From NCBI GenBank assembly GCA_030549775.1, contig CM060174.1:15859193-15923192 (forward strand): a DNA stretch of 64,000 bases, in the 5' to 3' direction. This document shows, piece after piece, positions 12,726 to 24,469 of the stretch. Source of the DNA: Tamarix chinensis. Taxonomy: Eukaryota; Streptophyta; Magnoliopsida; Caryophyllales; Tamaricaceae. Numbering within the stretch: the first letter of the stretch is position 1; each line of letters starts with the position of its first letter. Under the pieces are notes generated by a model. The model ran no database searches. It saw only the letters and a list, made by a program, of their open reading frames with translations, and was not told where the DNA came from. The position numbers and the translations under genes are program-made.

Positions 12726-13624
12726 ATTGATATAATAATAGAAATTCATTGTATTGATGAAAGTGGGTTAAGTGCTATTATATGGGCTTGATCTATGATT
12801 TATTAAATCTTTAAATAAAATATTAATTACTTAAGTGAATGATCTTGATTCAAGACTTATACTACTCGGGGTAGCTATCCGAGTTGAGTTTGGTATTCAC
12901 TTGGTACCATTCTCCTTTTTTTTCTCTTCTGTGATCCCTGGTGCCTTATGAGGTCTGGAGAGGCCCTCTTCTACTTTATATGTGTCTCAATATATTTTGG
13001 CCCTATAGGAGATATGCATACTTAAGTGATTAGGTATCTTATTTATTGATGGTATTGTTACATATCTGTAATGTCTTAAACATTTGCTTAGCCTAATACC
13101 ATATCATTAGTGCCCTAATTTGATTCTAATCTCAAATAATCTTATTTAGACTTAACCCAATCTCTTAATTCCGAAACTTTAACCAAATATAAATTTTTGA
13201 CTCAGATAAACTATATTTTGTAAATCGAACTCAAATCTTGCTAAAATTTTCACTAATCCTAACTATTTTTGGTTAATCTAAAATTACTTAAATAATTCCC
13301 ATTCTTTTTCTCTATTTCCTTTTTCTTTCTCATTTCCTTTCTTCTCCATCTCCCTTCAATGTAGCCACATAGTTGATTTTGTTGCAACTTACACCATCTC
13401 CCATCACTTGACCACCACTCCAGTTGCCATTTCTTCTTCTTCCTTATCCTTACACAACATACACACAACCATCACCATCCCTACTACACCCTCTGCCATT
13501 TTTTTTACCATAATAGACAACCATCATCTCCACTACCACCCTCGTGACCTACACCACCACCCTACACTATTATAAGCACGCCTTCCCCCTTTATTTATTT
13601 CTTTCTTGTTCTCATGCATACATG

Positions 13625-13650
13625 TGTGTGTGTGTATATATATATATATA
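13625..13650. repeat. (TG)n(TA)n microsatellite
   Basis: A short compound run of TG then TA in the pyrimidine-rich left piece of LTR 3b. Confidence 0.85.
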
Positions 13651-14938
13651 CCACACTCTCCTTTCTTCCTTCTTTTCTTGCCTCCACTCCTCCATTTTGT
13701 GTCTAAAATGCCTTGCATGAGCCCCTCTCCTTCCTCCTTTCTTCTTCTTCCAACAACACTATACGCTACCACATGCCACCCATCAACTAATAGACCGACC
13801 ACCAAGGTCACCCCAAGCTTCCCTAACACTATCACTAGCTATTACCACCAACCACTGCCTCTTTTCCCTTTTTTCTTTATCTCGTTCATCGTTTTTTTAA
13901 GAAACACACGGCCTGTACACGACCTTAAGCACGACCATGCCATACTAAAATTTTCTATCGTATGTCTGTGCAACTCAACATAACCTACCTGTGCACCTTT
14001 ACATGCTTGCGCACAACCCTAACACACACCTGTTAAACTTGTGACCTATTTGCCAGTAATCTAACATGGCCTTCCCACTTTGTACCACTAGGTCATGCAT
14101 GATCCTATCTCTCGGCTTAGGTGTGTACAGCATGTAGCACAGTCATGCAGCCTCCATTTTTGGATGTGTACCCTTATTTTCAACCCCAAACCTCATCCAA
14201 ATGCCACCAAATATTTACCATAGCTCCATCACACATTATTCTACATATCCACACATCTCAAACTTCCATTTAACTATGATTATTTTCATTTTTACCCTCT
14301 TTACCTTAATTTCTCCCTCAATTACTGTAACATCCCCAAATTTCACTCCTGAAAAATTTCGAATTTAAAAGAATAATGCGGAAGCTAAAACACAATTTGG
14401 GAAATGTTACCGCCACACCTAACACAAGATAAATGTCCACCATATATCTAATGCTAGATGCAAGGTTAAAACCTGTCCAATAAAATTCAACCAACATCTA
14501 TGCAGTGAGAATAAACTCCCACAAGGAGATATCCACATACAGATAGAAAGTGAACAATGTCGCTGGATAAAATTATCGTTGAATAAATCAACAGATACCT
14601 ATAAAATAATCCTGGACTTTAAAACTTAAAAAGATAAAGGATATTAAATCCAAATACATCTCCCACAAAATCACAAACCAACTAAATACAAATCAGATGA
14701 ATGATTTATACACCAAAATAATACATTTAAGATACAATAAAATCTGAAAAGAGAACCAAGGGGCATCCCAACAGTGGAGCCAACTTTATTTGCCAAATCG
14801 AATCACCGGATAACCTACCATCAAAATCCAAGGAAAATATTCCTCCCAACAATAACATATTTAATATTGAACCTGCACAAATGGTCTGCTCCCCACCATC
14901 AGTGGATCATCACAGGACCCAAACAATCAAGGTAGTAT

Positions 14939-14957
14939 CAGTACGGGTCCGGTACTG
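14939..14957. other. CAGTAC-N7-GTACTG dyad in LTR D/C
   Basis: A perfect six-base inverted repeat around GGGTCCG. It is the same element as in LTR B (20379-20397), seen on the opposite strand. Confidence 0.85.
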
Positions 14958-15850
14958 AGTAAATCAAGACTACCCTACTCTTGGAAAGAAACATAATACA
15001 TATAAGATAAGGCAACATTCAGCTTACAATACTTATGTTCAATTATACATGCGATACATACGTCATTCTACTCATACAGTAATTCATGCTCGATTATACA
15101 TATGATACACACACCATAAAACATGGAGTCACAGACTCACACTTATAATACATGACCAGACATAACAATACATAAGGTACAAGCTTACAAGAAAATCATA
15201 ATCACATGCTACCCTAGAAGGTATCATTCTACACACAAGTCCCACATGTGCTTTGAATAATAGATCATATGATAATTGAATGCGGACGTTTGTCATATGG
15301 AAACATTATTGTAAGATAGAATCAAGAGACATGTATAGGAAATAGAACATAAAGTCCAAGAGCCAACGAGAATAATTCATGATTATTATATTCCTTTATT
15401 GTAATCACAACTGTTTAATTATATTTTCTTGAGGATGGAGACTCAAAGATCGTAACAACTAATCTAGTACTCGAACGGTACTAGCCCTAGCTGGCCCGCC
15501 CAGAAACGTAACCAGACCACCAATAAATAGGACACCTAATCACTTAAGTATGCATACCCCCTATAGGGCCGAAATATATCGAGACACCTATAGAGTAGAA
15601 GAGGGCCTCTCCGGACCTCGTAAGGCACCCGGGATCACAGAATAGAAAAACACCGGAATGGTACCAAGTGAATACCAACCCTAACTCGGATAGCTACCCC
15701 GAGTGATACAAGTCCCAACTCAAGATCTTTCACTTTAAGTGATTAATATTTTATTCACGAATTTAGTCAATCATAAATCAGGCCCACATAACAGCACTTA
15801 GCTCACATCCATCAACACAATGATGTTCCATTATTATATCAATTTCAAAT

Positions 15851-16060
15851 GGCATTAAAGCCAAGCGGCATTAAAGCCGAACCATCCAAGCAGCGTTAAA
15901 GCCGAACCAATCCAAATGGCGTTAAAGCCGAACCAATCCAAAGGGCATTAAAGCCTATCAATTTAAGTGGCATTAAAGCCGATCGATTCGAGAGGCATTA
16001 AAGCCGATCCAATTCATGAGGCATTAAAGCCGAATAAATTTAGGAGCATTAAAGCCGAAT
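15851..16060 (-). repeat. GGCATTAAAGCC minisatellite
   Basis: About nine units of variable 16-28 bp spacing with the core GGCATTAAAGCCGA. In LTR orientation the core reads GGCTTTAATGCC. The core is itself near-palindromic (GGC...GCC around ATTAA). Confidence 0.9.
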
Positions 16061-16313
16061 GAGTCCATGGCATAAAATACAGCATAATGTATCATGCAAT
16101 TTCAATCCATACTCAGCCCTTCACACACTTACACACGTATAATATCCAAGCGTCATATTAACACATTGAGGCTACAAATCCATATATTCATGCAATTGCC
16201 ATATAGAACATAGCATATGCTTGACATAATTAAATAATCGATAATCATCATCACCACCTTTCACTCCAAGCAGACATACATCGAGAATCCGTCATAACTA
16301 AAGGTAAGTAATG

Positions 16314-16319
16314 ACTTAC
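16314..16319 (-). other. Donor-like site (GTAAGT) in LTR D/C leader
   Basis: On the minus strand the context is CTTAGGTAAGTCATTA, a good match to the plant 5' splice consensus AG|GTAAGT. It is homologous to the sites in A and B. An acceptor-like TTGTGCAG lies downstream in LTR orientation, ending at 14873. Splicing itself is inferred. Confidence 0.4.
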
Positions 16320-17376
16320 CTAAGTCCGAAGCTAGCTAAGCAAATTGAGAAAGAGAGAGTTATCAAAAGCTCGACAATCCACGAGAATGTTTTCCTAGAT
16401 CACCGATGGAAATCAGAACTAGGTTAGAAACTATCTTATCGATTAATAATTCACATATTATAACAAAATCAAGACAAACGACCTTTCTTGGAAAATGTTT
16501 CCGAAACTTAGGACTCAAGAGCATAGCTGTAATACCCCGTATTTTCGAAACCTAATTTTATTAATCCCAATGATTTTATTAGCGTAATTTGATGTAAATA
16601 TTTAATTATTTTAATTTCGATTCGTTTTATGGATTTATCGACGATTTCGAATTCATATTTGAATTTAATTAATCGTTGCCGTTGCGAACCATTCTGGACA
16701 AATTCGTTCACGACCATGATTTTATTATATTCTTATGATTTCGATTTTCGGTTAAAAATATGTATTTCCTTTCTTTCTCGTGTTTTGATTTTTAATATTT
16801 TAGATTCGTTTTCGATTATAACTTCGTCGTGTGATTACGACTTTATTTTGGAGTTATATTTCGTTAATGAAATATATTATTTAAATTATAAAATTTCAGT
16901 TTAAATAGTTAAAGTTATTTTAATAATTTTATCCGTAGAAAATATTTCCGACTTTAAATTTATTCATTTTCGGAAATCATTAATATCTTCGGGAAGTTTT
17001 AAATTAAAAAGATTTTCGGAGTTTATTTGTGAATTTCTTTCCGGAATTAATCTTCTTCCGTTTTACGATTTTTGGTTTACGGAAAATCGATTTCGGAAAT
17101 TATTTAAATTAGTCTCGGTTTATTAGAATTTAATTTAAATATTTACTTTTATGCTTTTAAATATTAATTCGAGGTCTTATAATATATTTCCGTAAATAAA
17201 ATAAATTTTTACGTTCGTTGGTAAGTTTTTCCGAAAATGTTTCCGAAATTCATTATGTAGCTTTTATATCGATTTTAAGCCTTCGGAACCTTACGAAATA
17301 ATTTTTTTGTTTAATGAATTTTAGATAAAATATTCCATTAATAATTTTTACACTTTTAGTATTTTATTTTATAGGA

Positions 17377-17382
<6 letters not shown>

Positions 17383-17411
<29 letters not shown>
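17383..17411. repeat. Poly-A tract
   Basis: A homopolymer A run of nearly 30 bp in the U3 part of LTR B, just before the CpG-rich block. The inverted sibling C has only a short T run at the matching place (near 22545). Fast-evolving slippage site. Confidence 0.9.
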
Positions 17412-17417
<6 letters not shown>

Positions 17418-17760
17418 CTACCCGACCGGTGCCCCCCCTCTTCCTTTTCCTTTTCTCTTCTCTTCCTTTTTCCCGTCTCCCCTGCTCCCGACCTGTTCTC
17501 TGCGCCAGAAACCCCTGCCCCGACCTCCCTCTCCCTGCTCCTCCTTCGTCGATCGCTCGCCAGCCACCGCCGGCCACAACGGGCGACGCGACTGACCGCC
17601 ACCAGCCGCGCCCAGCAGCCACGCACAGCAGCCGAAGAAGGCGGCAGCAACCGCGCGCCGCAGCAGCGACGAGCAGCAAACGCAGGCTGCGCCGCCACCG
17701 CCCGGCCACCGTCGACATCTCCCGACCACCGGCGAGCAGTCCCCGGTCCCCGACGAAGCT
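17418..17760 (+). promoter_or_regulatory. CpG-rich U3 block of LTR B
   Basis: About 340 bp of very GC- and CpG-rich sequence set in AT-rich LTR DNA, just upstream of the TATA box. It is purine/pyrimidine biased at first (CT-rich) and then rich in GCCGCC/GCAGC. Frames stay open on both strands because stops are rare in GC-rich DNA: 135 codons on plus, up to 120 on minus. I read it as an upstream promoter/enhancer region, not a gene. The matching block in C is 22185-22535. Confidence 0.55.
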
Positions 17761-17803
17761 TATCCAGCCTTCCTTTGCTCCGATTTCGTTGATTTTCGTT
17801 TGG

Positions 17804-17811
17804 TATAAATA
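17804..17811 (+). promoter_or_regulatory. TATA box of solo LTR B
   Basis: GGTATAAATATCC follows the CpG-rich block and is conserved in the sibling copies (10685 in A; 22147-22140 on the minus strand in C). It sits about 1.28 kb into the LTR and should mark the U3/R border. Confidence 0.75.
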
Positions 17812-19570
17812 TCCGAAAACCCTAATATTAATTTGATTAATTGAGTGTGATTTAGCTTGTGATAAGCTAAATTAATTGTTTAATTATGTATATATGTGCT
17901 GTAAGATTGATTTGGATATGTTAATTGTATGGTTTGTGTTCGGAATTTGGAAAATTGAATTTTAGGTCGGGTTATGCCCAAATTTTTCGGATCCGTCCAA
18001 TTTGGCGATTTTGGGATAAATTGATTATACAATATGTTTTTAAATGTATTTAATTTCATGTCGGAACCGTCAATTTGAGAAATTTATGCGGAATCAATCG
18101 GAATTTGATTTCTAGGTCAAAATTCGTGTGTATTGAAATTGGGTTACGTAATTGAGTCGTTCCGCTCAATTGATTTTACAATATCGTTTGAAATGTATTT
18201 AATTTCATATCGGAAGTGTTGATTTGGGAAAATTGTGTGTAATTAATCGGAATTGGATTTTTAGGTCAAAACTCTTACGGGACTAAATCGGATTATGTAA
18301 TCGTGTTGTTTTATTCAATTGACTATATAATTTACATTAGAATATATTTAATTACATTTTCGAACCGTCAATTTATATATTTTATCAAGAATTGATCGGA
18401 TTTGCGTTTCAGGCTCAAAAACCCTAATTGTGCTAAATTGGGTATTTCTTTTAGCGGTTTTGATCAATTGATTATTTGATATGTTGTAAAATGTGTTTAA
18501 TTGCATTTCTAAGCATTCAATTTAATTAAATTAATAGAATTCAACCGAATTGCAGTTTCGGGCCTAACACTCTAGATTTTAAGTGAGATTATGAAATTTG
18601 TTATGTGTATAATTGTTTTTCTAAAATTAAATTTGTAGAAGTAGTTGAAATGATCCTAATTGTATTCTAATACCTTTAATTGGAATTAATTGATTTGAAT
18701 TATCTGAGTTTGTGTCGTGGGCTTTAAAACCCTAATTTTGAAAACGGATCGTCTTGAATTGGTTAATCGGAAGATTGTTTTGTTGAAATTAATTATCTAG
18801 ATTTATCTAAAATTAGTTTAATTGTGTTTTAAAACTATCCATTTGAGGTAATCGAAGTGATTTGGTCGATTTGTAGTTTAGGCATTCAAAACCCTAATCT
18901 TCGGGGATTGTTTTATAAAATCGATTGTGCTGTGTGTCTTTTATCAAATTGATTTCTGTCTTTCGGTTTTAAATCATTTGATTTATATTTTAATCTTAAA
19001 TCTTAATAGAGCTATGCTCTTGAGTCCTAAGTTTTGGACACGTTTTCCAAGAAAGATCGTTTGTGTCCGTTTGTATTTATTTGATTATAATCGGTGAATT
19101 ATTAATTGATAAGATGGTTTCTAACTTAGTTCCGATTTCTATCGGCGATCTAGGAAAACTTCTTTGTGGATTGTTGAGCCTTCGATAGCTCTCCCTCTTT
19201 CTCAATTTGCTTAGCTAGCTTCGGATTGAGGTAAGTCACTGCTTACCTTTAATTATGATGGAATCTGGATGTATTTCTGTTCCCAGTGGAAAGGTGATAA
19301 GTATGCCTATTGATCATTTAATCCTGTCCAGTGTATGCTGTTTTCTGTGTGGTAATTTTATGTATGTATGAGTTCATAGCCCCAATGCCAATGTATGTTA
19401 GTATGATGTTGAATATGATATGTATTTGAGTATGTGAATGGTTGAGTATGGATTTGAAACTATTTGATACCTTATGTTGTATCTTTATGCCATGGAATTA
19501 TTTATGTGGGCCTGATTTATGGTCGGTTAAAATCTTGGAATAAGATACTAATAACTTAAAGTGGAAGATC

Positions 19571-20105
19571 ACGTGAGTTGGGCCGAGGTGTAGGGTCCGT
19601 TCCACCGGACGATAATAGTGGCTCGGGTGTGTTGTCCCCGAGAGGTGCTTCAAGCCGTTCCACCGGTTCAGAATAGTGGCTCAGGAGCGTTTTGCCCTGG
19701 GAGGTGTAGAATCCGTTCCACCGGATGATAATTGTGGCTCAGGTGACTTGTCCCTGAGAGGTGCTTCAGTCCGTTCCACCGGATTAAGAATAGTGGGGCC
19801 CTATACTCAACGTGAATAAGAATATGATATGAGTTAAGTAATGGATAAGACACTAATTATTTAAAGTGAAAGATTACGTGAGTCAGGACCAGGTGTAGGA
19901 TCCGTTCCACCGGATGATAATAGTGGCTCGGGTGTGTTGTCCCCGAGAGGTGCTTCAAGCCGTTCCACCGGTTCAGAATAGTGGCTCAGGAGCGTTTTTC
20001 CCTGAGAGGTGTAGGATCCGTTCCACTGGATGATAATAGTGGCTCGGGTGTGTTGTCCCCGAGAGGTGCTTCAGACCGTTCCACCGGTTTAAGAATAGTG
20101 GGGTC
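19571..20105 (+). repeat. 58-bp cassettes in two blocks of four
   Basis: The motif CCGTTCCACCGG occurs at 19597, 19655, 19713 and 19771, then at 19902, 19960, 20018 (one mismatch) and 20076. Within each block the period is exactly 58 bp. Each unit continues into GATAATAGTGGCTCGGGTG or a variant. The two blocks start with ACGTGAG at 19571 and 19875, so the whole block was duplicated at about 304 bp. Confidence 0.95.
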
Positions 20106-20378
20106 CCTGAACTCATCGTAAATAAATAAAATCAGATGTAATAGTGATTATTATCAGATCGTTAGATTGATGTTGTTTAGCATGCGATCGTGATTTCTTG
20201 TACGCTTATATCTTATGTGTTGTTATGCCTCGTAATGTAATCATAAGTATGAATCCGTGATCCTGTGTTTTGTTGTATGTAATGCTTGTATAATTGAGCA
20301 TAAGAATTGTAAGCTAGAGTCTTTCATATCTTATGTGTTTTATGCTTCCTTCCATGAGTTTGGTAGTATTGATTTACT

Positions 20379-20397
20379 CAGTACCGGACCCGTACTG
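20379..20397. other. CAGTAC-N7-GTACTG dyad in LTR B
   Basis: Perfect six-base inverted repeat around CGGACCC, about 270 bp after the last cassette and 66 bp before the acceptor-like site. Related dyads occur at equivalent places in all the other long LTRs here except the element 1 LTR. Confidence 0.85.
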
Positions 20398-22139
20398 ATG
20401 CTACCTTGATTGAATGGGTCCTGTGATGATCCACTGATGGTGGAGAGCAGACTTCTTGTGCAGGTTTGAGTTCAGATATTGTTTTTGGGTGGAAGGCTTG
20501 ACTTGAGAGAGTAGGCAAATCCGAAATTTGATCTATCGGGATTTGTCTTATTTAACTGTATTTGTATTTGGAATTCTCAAGTATTGTATTTAAAATTCAA
20601 AGGTATTGTAATTAACTTTTAATTTATCGTACTCTGATAAGCTTTTAAAATTCGGATTTATTTCGCAGGTTCCGCTGATTGATTCAGCGATGATTTTATT
20701 TAGTGAATTGATTCACTTGCCATCTGCCTGTGGATATCTCCTTGTGGGAGTTTATCCTTACGGCATTGATGTTTAAAGTTTTGTTTGACAGGTTTTAGCC
20801 TTGCATCTAGCATAAGATAGATGGTGGACATTTATCTTGTGTTAGATGTGGCGGTAACATTCCCCAAATTCTCTCCTAACTTCCGCTTTATCCTTTTAAA
20901 AATTTTTTTTTTCAGGAGTGAATTTTGGGGGTGTTACAATAGCTCTATTAAGATTAAGATTAAAATATAAATCAAATGATTTAAAACCGAAGGACAGAAA
21001 TCGATTTGATAAAAGACACACAGCACAATCAATTTTATAAAACCATCCCTGAATATTAGGATTTTTAATGCTTAAACTACGAATCGACCAAATCACTTTT
21101 ATTATCTCAAATTGGTAGTTTTAAAACACAATTAAATAAATTTTAGATAAATCTAGATAATCAATTTCAACAAAACAATATCCCGATTAACCAATTCAGG
21201 ACGATCTGTTTTCAAAATTAGGGTTTTAAAGCCAACGACAAAACTCAGGTAATTCAAATCAATTAATTCCAATTAAAGGTATTAAAATACAATTAGGATC
21301 ATTTCCACTACTTCTATAAATTTAAATTTAGAAAAACAACTATACAAATAACCAATTTCATAATCTCACTTGAAATCCAGGGTTTTAGCCCCGAAATTAC
21401 AATTCGGTTGAATTCTATCAATTTATTTAAATTGAAAGTTTAGAACTGAAATTAAACACATTTTATAACATATCAAATAATCAATTGATCAAAACCAATA
21501 AAAGAAATACCCAATTTAGCACAATTAGGGTTTTTGAGCCCGGAACGCAAATCCGATCAATTCTTGCTAAAATGTATAAATTGACGGTTCGGAAATGAAA
21601 TTAAATATATTCTAATATAAATTATATAATCAATTGAATAAACCGACCCGATTACACAATCCAATTTAGCCTCGCAAGAGTTTTGACCTAAAAATCCAAT
21701 TCCGATTAATTACACACAATTTTCCCAAATCAACACTTCCGATATGAAATTAAATACATTTCAAACGATATTGTAAAATCAATTGAGTGAAACAACTCAA
21801 TTACGCAACCCAATTTTAATACACACGAATTTTGACCTAGAAATCAAATTCCGATTGATTCCGCATAAATTTCTCAAATTGACGCTTCTAACATGAAATT
21901 AAATACATTTAAAAACATATTGTATAATCAATTTATCCAAAATCGCCAAATTGGTCGGATCCGAAAAATTTGGGCATAACCCGGCCTAAAATTCAATTTC
22001 CCAAATTCTAAACACAAACCATACAATTAACATATCCAAATCAATCTTACAACACATATATACATAATACAACAATTAATTTAGCTTATCACAAGCTAAA
22101 TCACACTCAATTAATCAAATTAATATTTGGGTTTTCGGA

Positions 22140-22147
22140 TATTTATA
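22140..22147 (-). promoter_or_regulatory. TATA box of solo LTR D/C
   Basis: Minus-strand GGTATAAATATCC, identical in context to the TATA box of LTR B. The CpG-rich U3 block lies at 22185-22535, upstream in minus orientation. Confidence 0.7.
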
Positions 22148-24469
22148 CCAAACGAAAATCAACGAAATTGGAGCAAAGGAAGGCTAGAGAAGCTTCGTCG
22201 GGGACCGAGGGTGGCTCGCCGGTGGTCGGGAGATGTCGACGGTGGCGGGGCGGTGGCGGCGGAGCCTGCGTTTGCTGCTCGTCACTGCTGCGGCGCGCGG
22301 TTGCTGCCGCCTTCTTCGGCTGCTGTGCGTGGCTGCTGGGCGCGGCTGGTGGCGGTCAGTCGCGTCGCCCGTTGTGGCCGGCGGTGGCTGGCGAGCGATC
22401 GACGAAGGAGGAGCAGGGAGGAGGAGGTCGGGCTGGGGTTTCTGGCGCAGAAAACAGGGAGCACGAGAAGGAGAGAAGAGAAGAGAAGAGGAAGAGAAGA
22501 AGAGAAAAGGAAAAGAAGAGGGGCACCGGTCGGGGTAGGGCTGGGTTTTTTTTTACACATATAAAATAAATACTAAAAGTATAAAATTATTAATGGAATA
22601 TTTTATCTAAAATTCATTAAACAAAAATTATTTCATAAGATTCCGAAAGCTTAAAATTAATAAAAAGTTATATAAAGAATTTCGGAAATATTTTCGGAAA
22701 AACTTACCAACGAACATAAAAATTTGTATTATTTACGAAAATATATTATAAGACCTCGAAATAATATTTAAAAGCATAAAAGTAAATATTTAAATTAAAT
22801 TCTAATAAACCGAGACTAACTTAAATAATTTCCGAAATCGATTTTCCATAAACCAAAAATCGTAAAACGGAAGAAAATTAATTCCGAAAAGAAATTCATA
22901 AATAAACTCCGAAAATCTTTTTAATTTAAAACTTCCCGAAGATATTAATGATTTTTAAAAACGAATAAATTTAAAGTTGGAAATATTTTCTACGGATAAA
23001 ATTATTAAAATAACTTTAACTATTTAAACCGAAATTTTATAATTTAAATAATATATTTCGTTAAGGAAATATAACTCCAAAATAAAGTCGTAATCACACG
23101 ACGAAGTTATAATCGAAAACGAATCTAAAATATTAAAAATCAAAACACGAGAAAGAAAGGGGATATATATTTTTAACCGAAAATCGAAATCATAAGAATA
23201 TAATAAAATCATGGTCGTGAACGAATTCATCTAAAATGGTTCGCAACGACAACAATTAATTAAATTCAAATATGAATTCGAAATCGTCGATAAATCCATA
23301 AAACAAATCAAAATTAAAATAATTAAATGTTTATATCAAATCACACTAATAAAATAATTAACCTTAGTAAAATTGAATTTTAAATTACGGGGTATTACAA
23401 TTACACTCATCAAGCTTAACCATGTATTTTATAATTTTCCATAGGTATTATTCTAGTAACCTCAAATGAGGAAGCCTAGGATTTATGTGCTTAAAGCTTG
23501 GTGTCCTAGTTAGTAAGGATACTAATTGATTTTTAGGGTTTTTGTTGTATTTGCTTGTATAGTTATGTGTGTTTTCATGATATCATTGATATATGATTTT
23601 ATATGTTGATCATGATATTTTGTGATAGTATGGATATTTTATTATTGAAAGAAAGTAAGAATGGGTAAGTGATATCATTATGATTTTGTTGTGATATATC
23701 TTATGGCATAAAATATGGGCTAAACATAATACGATAAAAGGATATAAAAATATTTATAAGGGGTGATGAGTATTGGTGGACCTGAAAAATAATGTGTGTG
23801 GAAGGTATAAGAATTTATAAAATAAGGGCTATTATTATTCTTACTGGTATCTTAGTCATTATGGAATATAAAGGAAATTATTATATTTTATGTGTTAAGT
23901 AGATTAAATTATGATAATGATATTTCGAGGAAATGTTTGGAGGTAATATTGTTTCTTTAGGTTCATTCAATGAAATAATGGCCTAATTAGGGCATAATAA
24001 CTTAAAGCAATAATGCTATCAGTCCATGTGTAAAATCTAGAGGTTATTGGAATTCTGCATATGCTGCTAAAGAATGGTCTTATGAGGATGTTTAATGAAC
24101 TTAGTACTCATATGAGTCCCATGAGGTGAATTACAGCTAATATATAATATTAGGGTTTTTGAATATCTCTATGAGTAATACCTTGGAATAAGAATATTAA
24201 ATATATGTATACGACATGGAAGTTAGACTATGCATTATGAGTATGATAATAATGATGAGACTCAAGGATGATATAATATAATTTGTGGTGGAATAATCAA
24301 TATGGGAGAATGAATGCTAATGGATGTGTATCTAGAGTTGAAGATACTTAAGAACCTTGACTTGTGTTATGTGTATATCTGTTTTAATGTGTTTGTTGTT
24401 TAAGAATTAATCTTGAATAAGATATTAATCACTTAAAGTAAAAGAGCATGTGAGTAGGGCTAAGGTGAT

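Larger units (their letters stand above)
19231..20463 (+). other. Candidate leader intron in LTR B
   Basis: A donor-like GAG|GTAAGTCAC at 19231 and an acceptor-like CTTCTTGTGCAG|GTTTG ending at 20463 enclose the tandem cassettes and the dyad. Homologous site pairs occur in LTR A (12266; TTGTGTAG ending 26245) and D/C (16319 to 14873, minus). Analogous pairs occur in LTRs 3b (23513; 25150), 5 (34978; 36831) and 6 (43078 to 40944, minus). The sites are visible. That they are used is inference, and common descent alone could preserve them within a family. Confidence 0.35.
16528..20938 (+). mobile_element. Solo LTR B (family 1), youngest and intact
   Basis: A complete 4,411-bp solo LTR from TGTAATACCCCG to GGGGGTGTTACA. 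It is flanked by a perfect 5-bp target duplication, ATAGC, at 16523-16527 and 20939-20943. It is inserted in solo LTR D/C at the sequence equivalent to its own 19011-19015. It carries a CpG-rich U3 block, a TATA box at 17804, a donor-like site at 19231, eight 58-bp-period cassettes (19571-20105), a CAGTAC/GTACTG dyad at 20379 and an acceptor-like site at 20463. Long, TGTAAYACC-opening LTRs are typical of Tekay/Del chromoviruses, so that affiliation is inferred. There is no internal domain. Confidence 0.95.
14326..23399 (-). mobile_element. Solo LTR D/C (family 1, inverted), split by B
   Basis: A minus-strand solo LTR of about 4.66 kb. Its 3' half is 14326-16527 (piece D) and its 5' half is 20944-23399 (piece C). 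The outer edges read TGTAACATCCCC (left) and GGGGTATTACA (right), both in plus orientation. The target duplication ATTAC is perfect at 14321-14325 and 23400-23404. The two pieces are complementary to adjoining segments of copy B, which confirms one LTR interrupted by another of its own family in the opposite direction. It retains many CpG sites. Confidence 0.93.

Noticed and set aside
17356..17836. Overlapping open frames of 103-135 codons on both strands
   Set aside because: They lie in the CpG-rich U3 block of solo LTR B and recur in the inverted copy. GC-rich DNA lacks stops in every frame; composition is low-complexity Arg/Pro/Ala and no domain is seen.
19571..20105. CRISPR-like regular repeats
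   Set aside because: Regular 58-bp spacing, but the spacers are themselves repeats and the context is a plant LTR. No cas genes.
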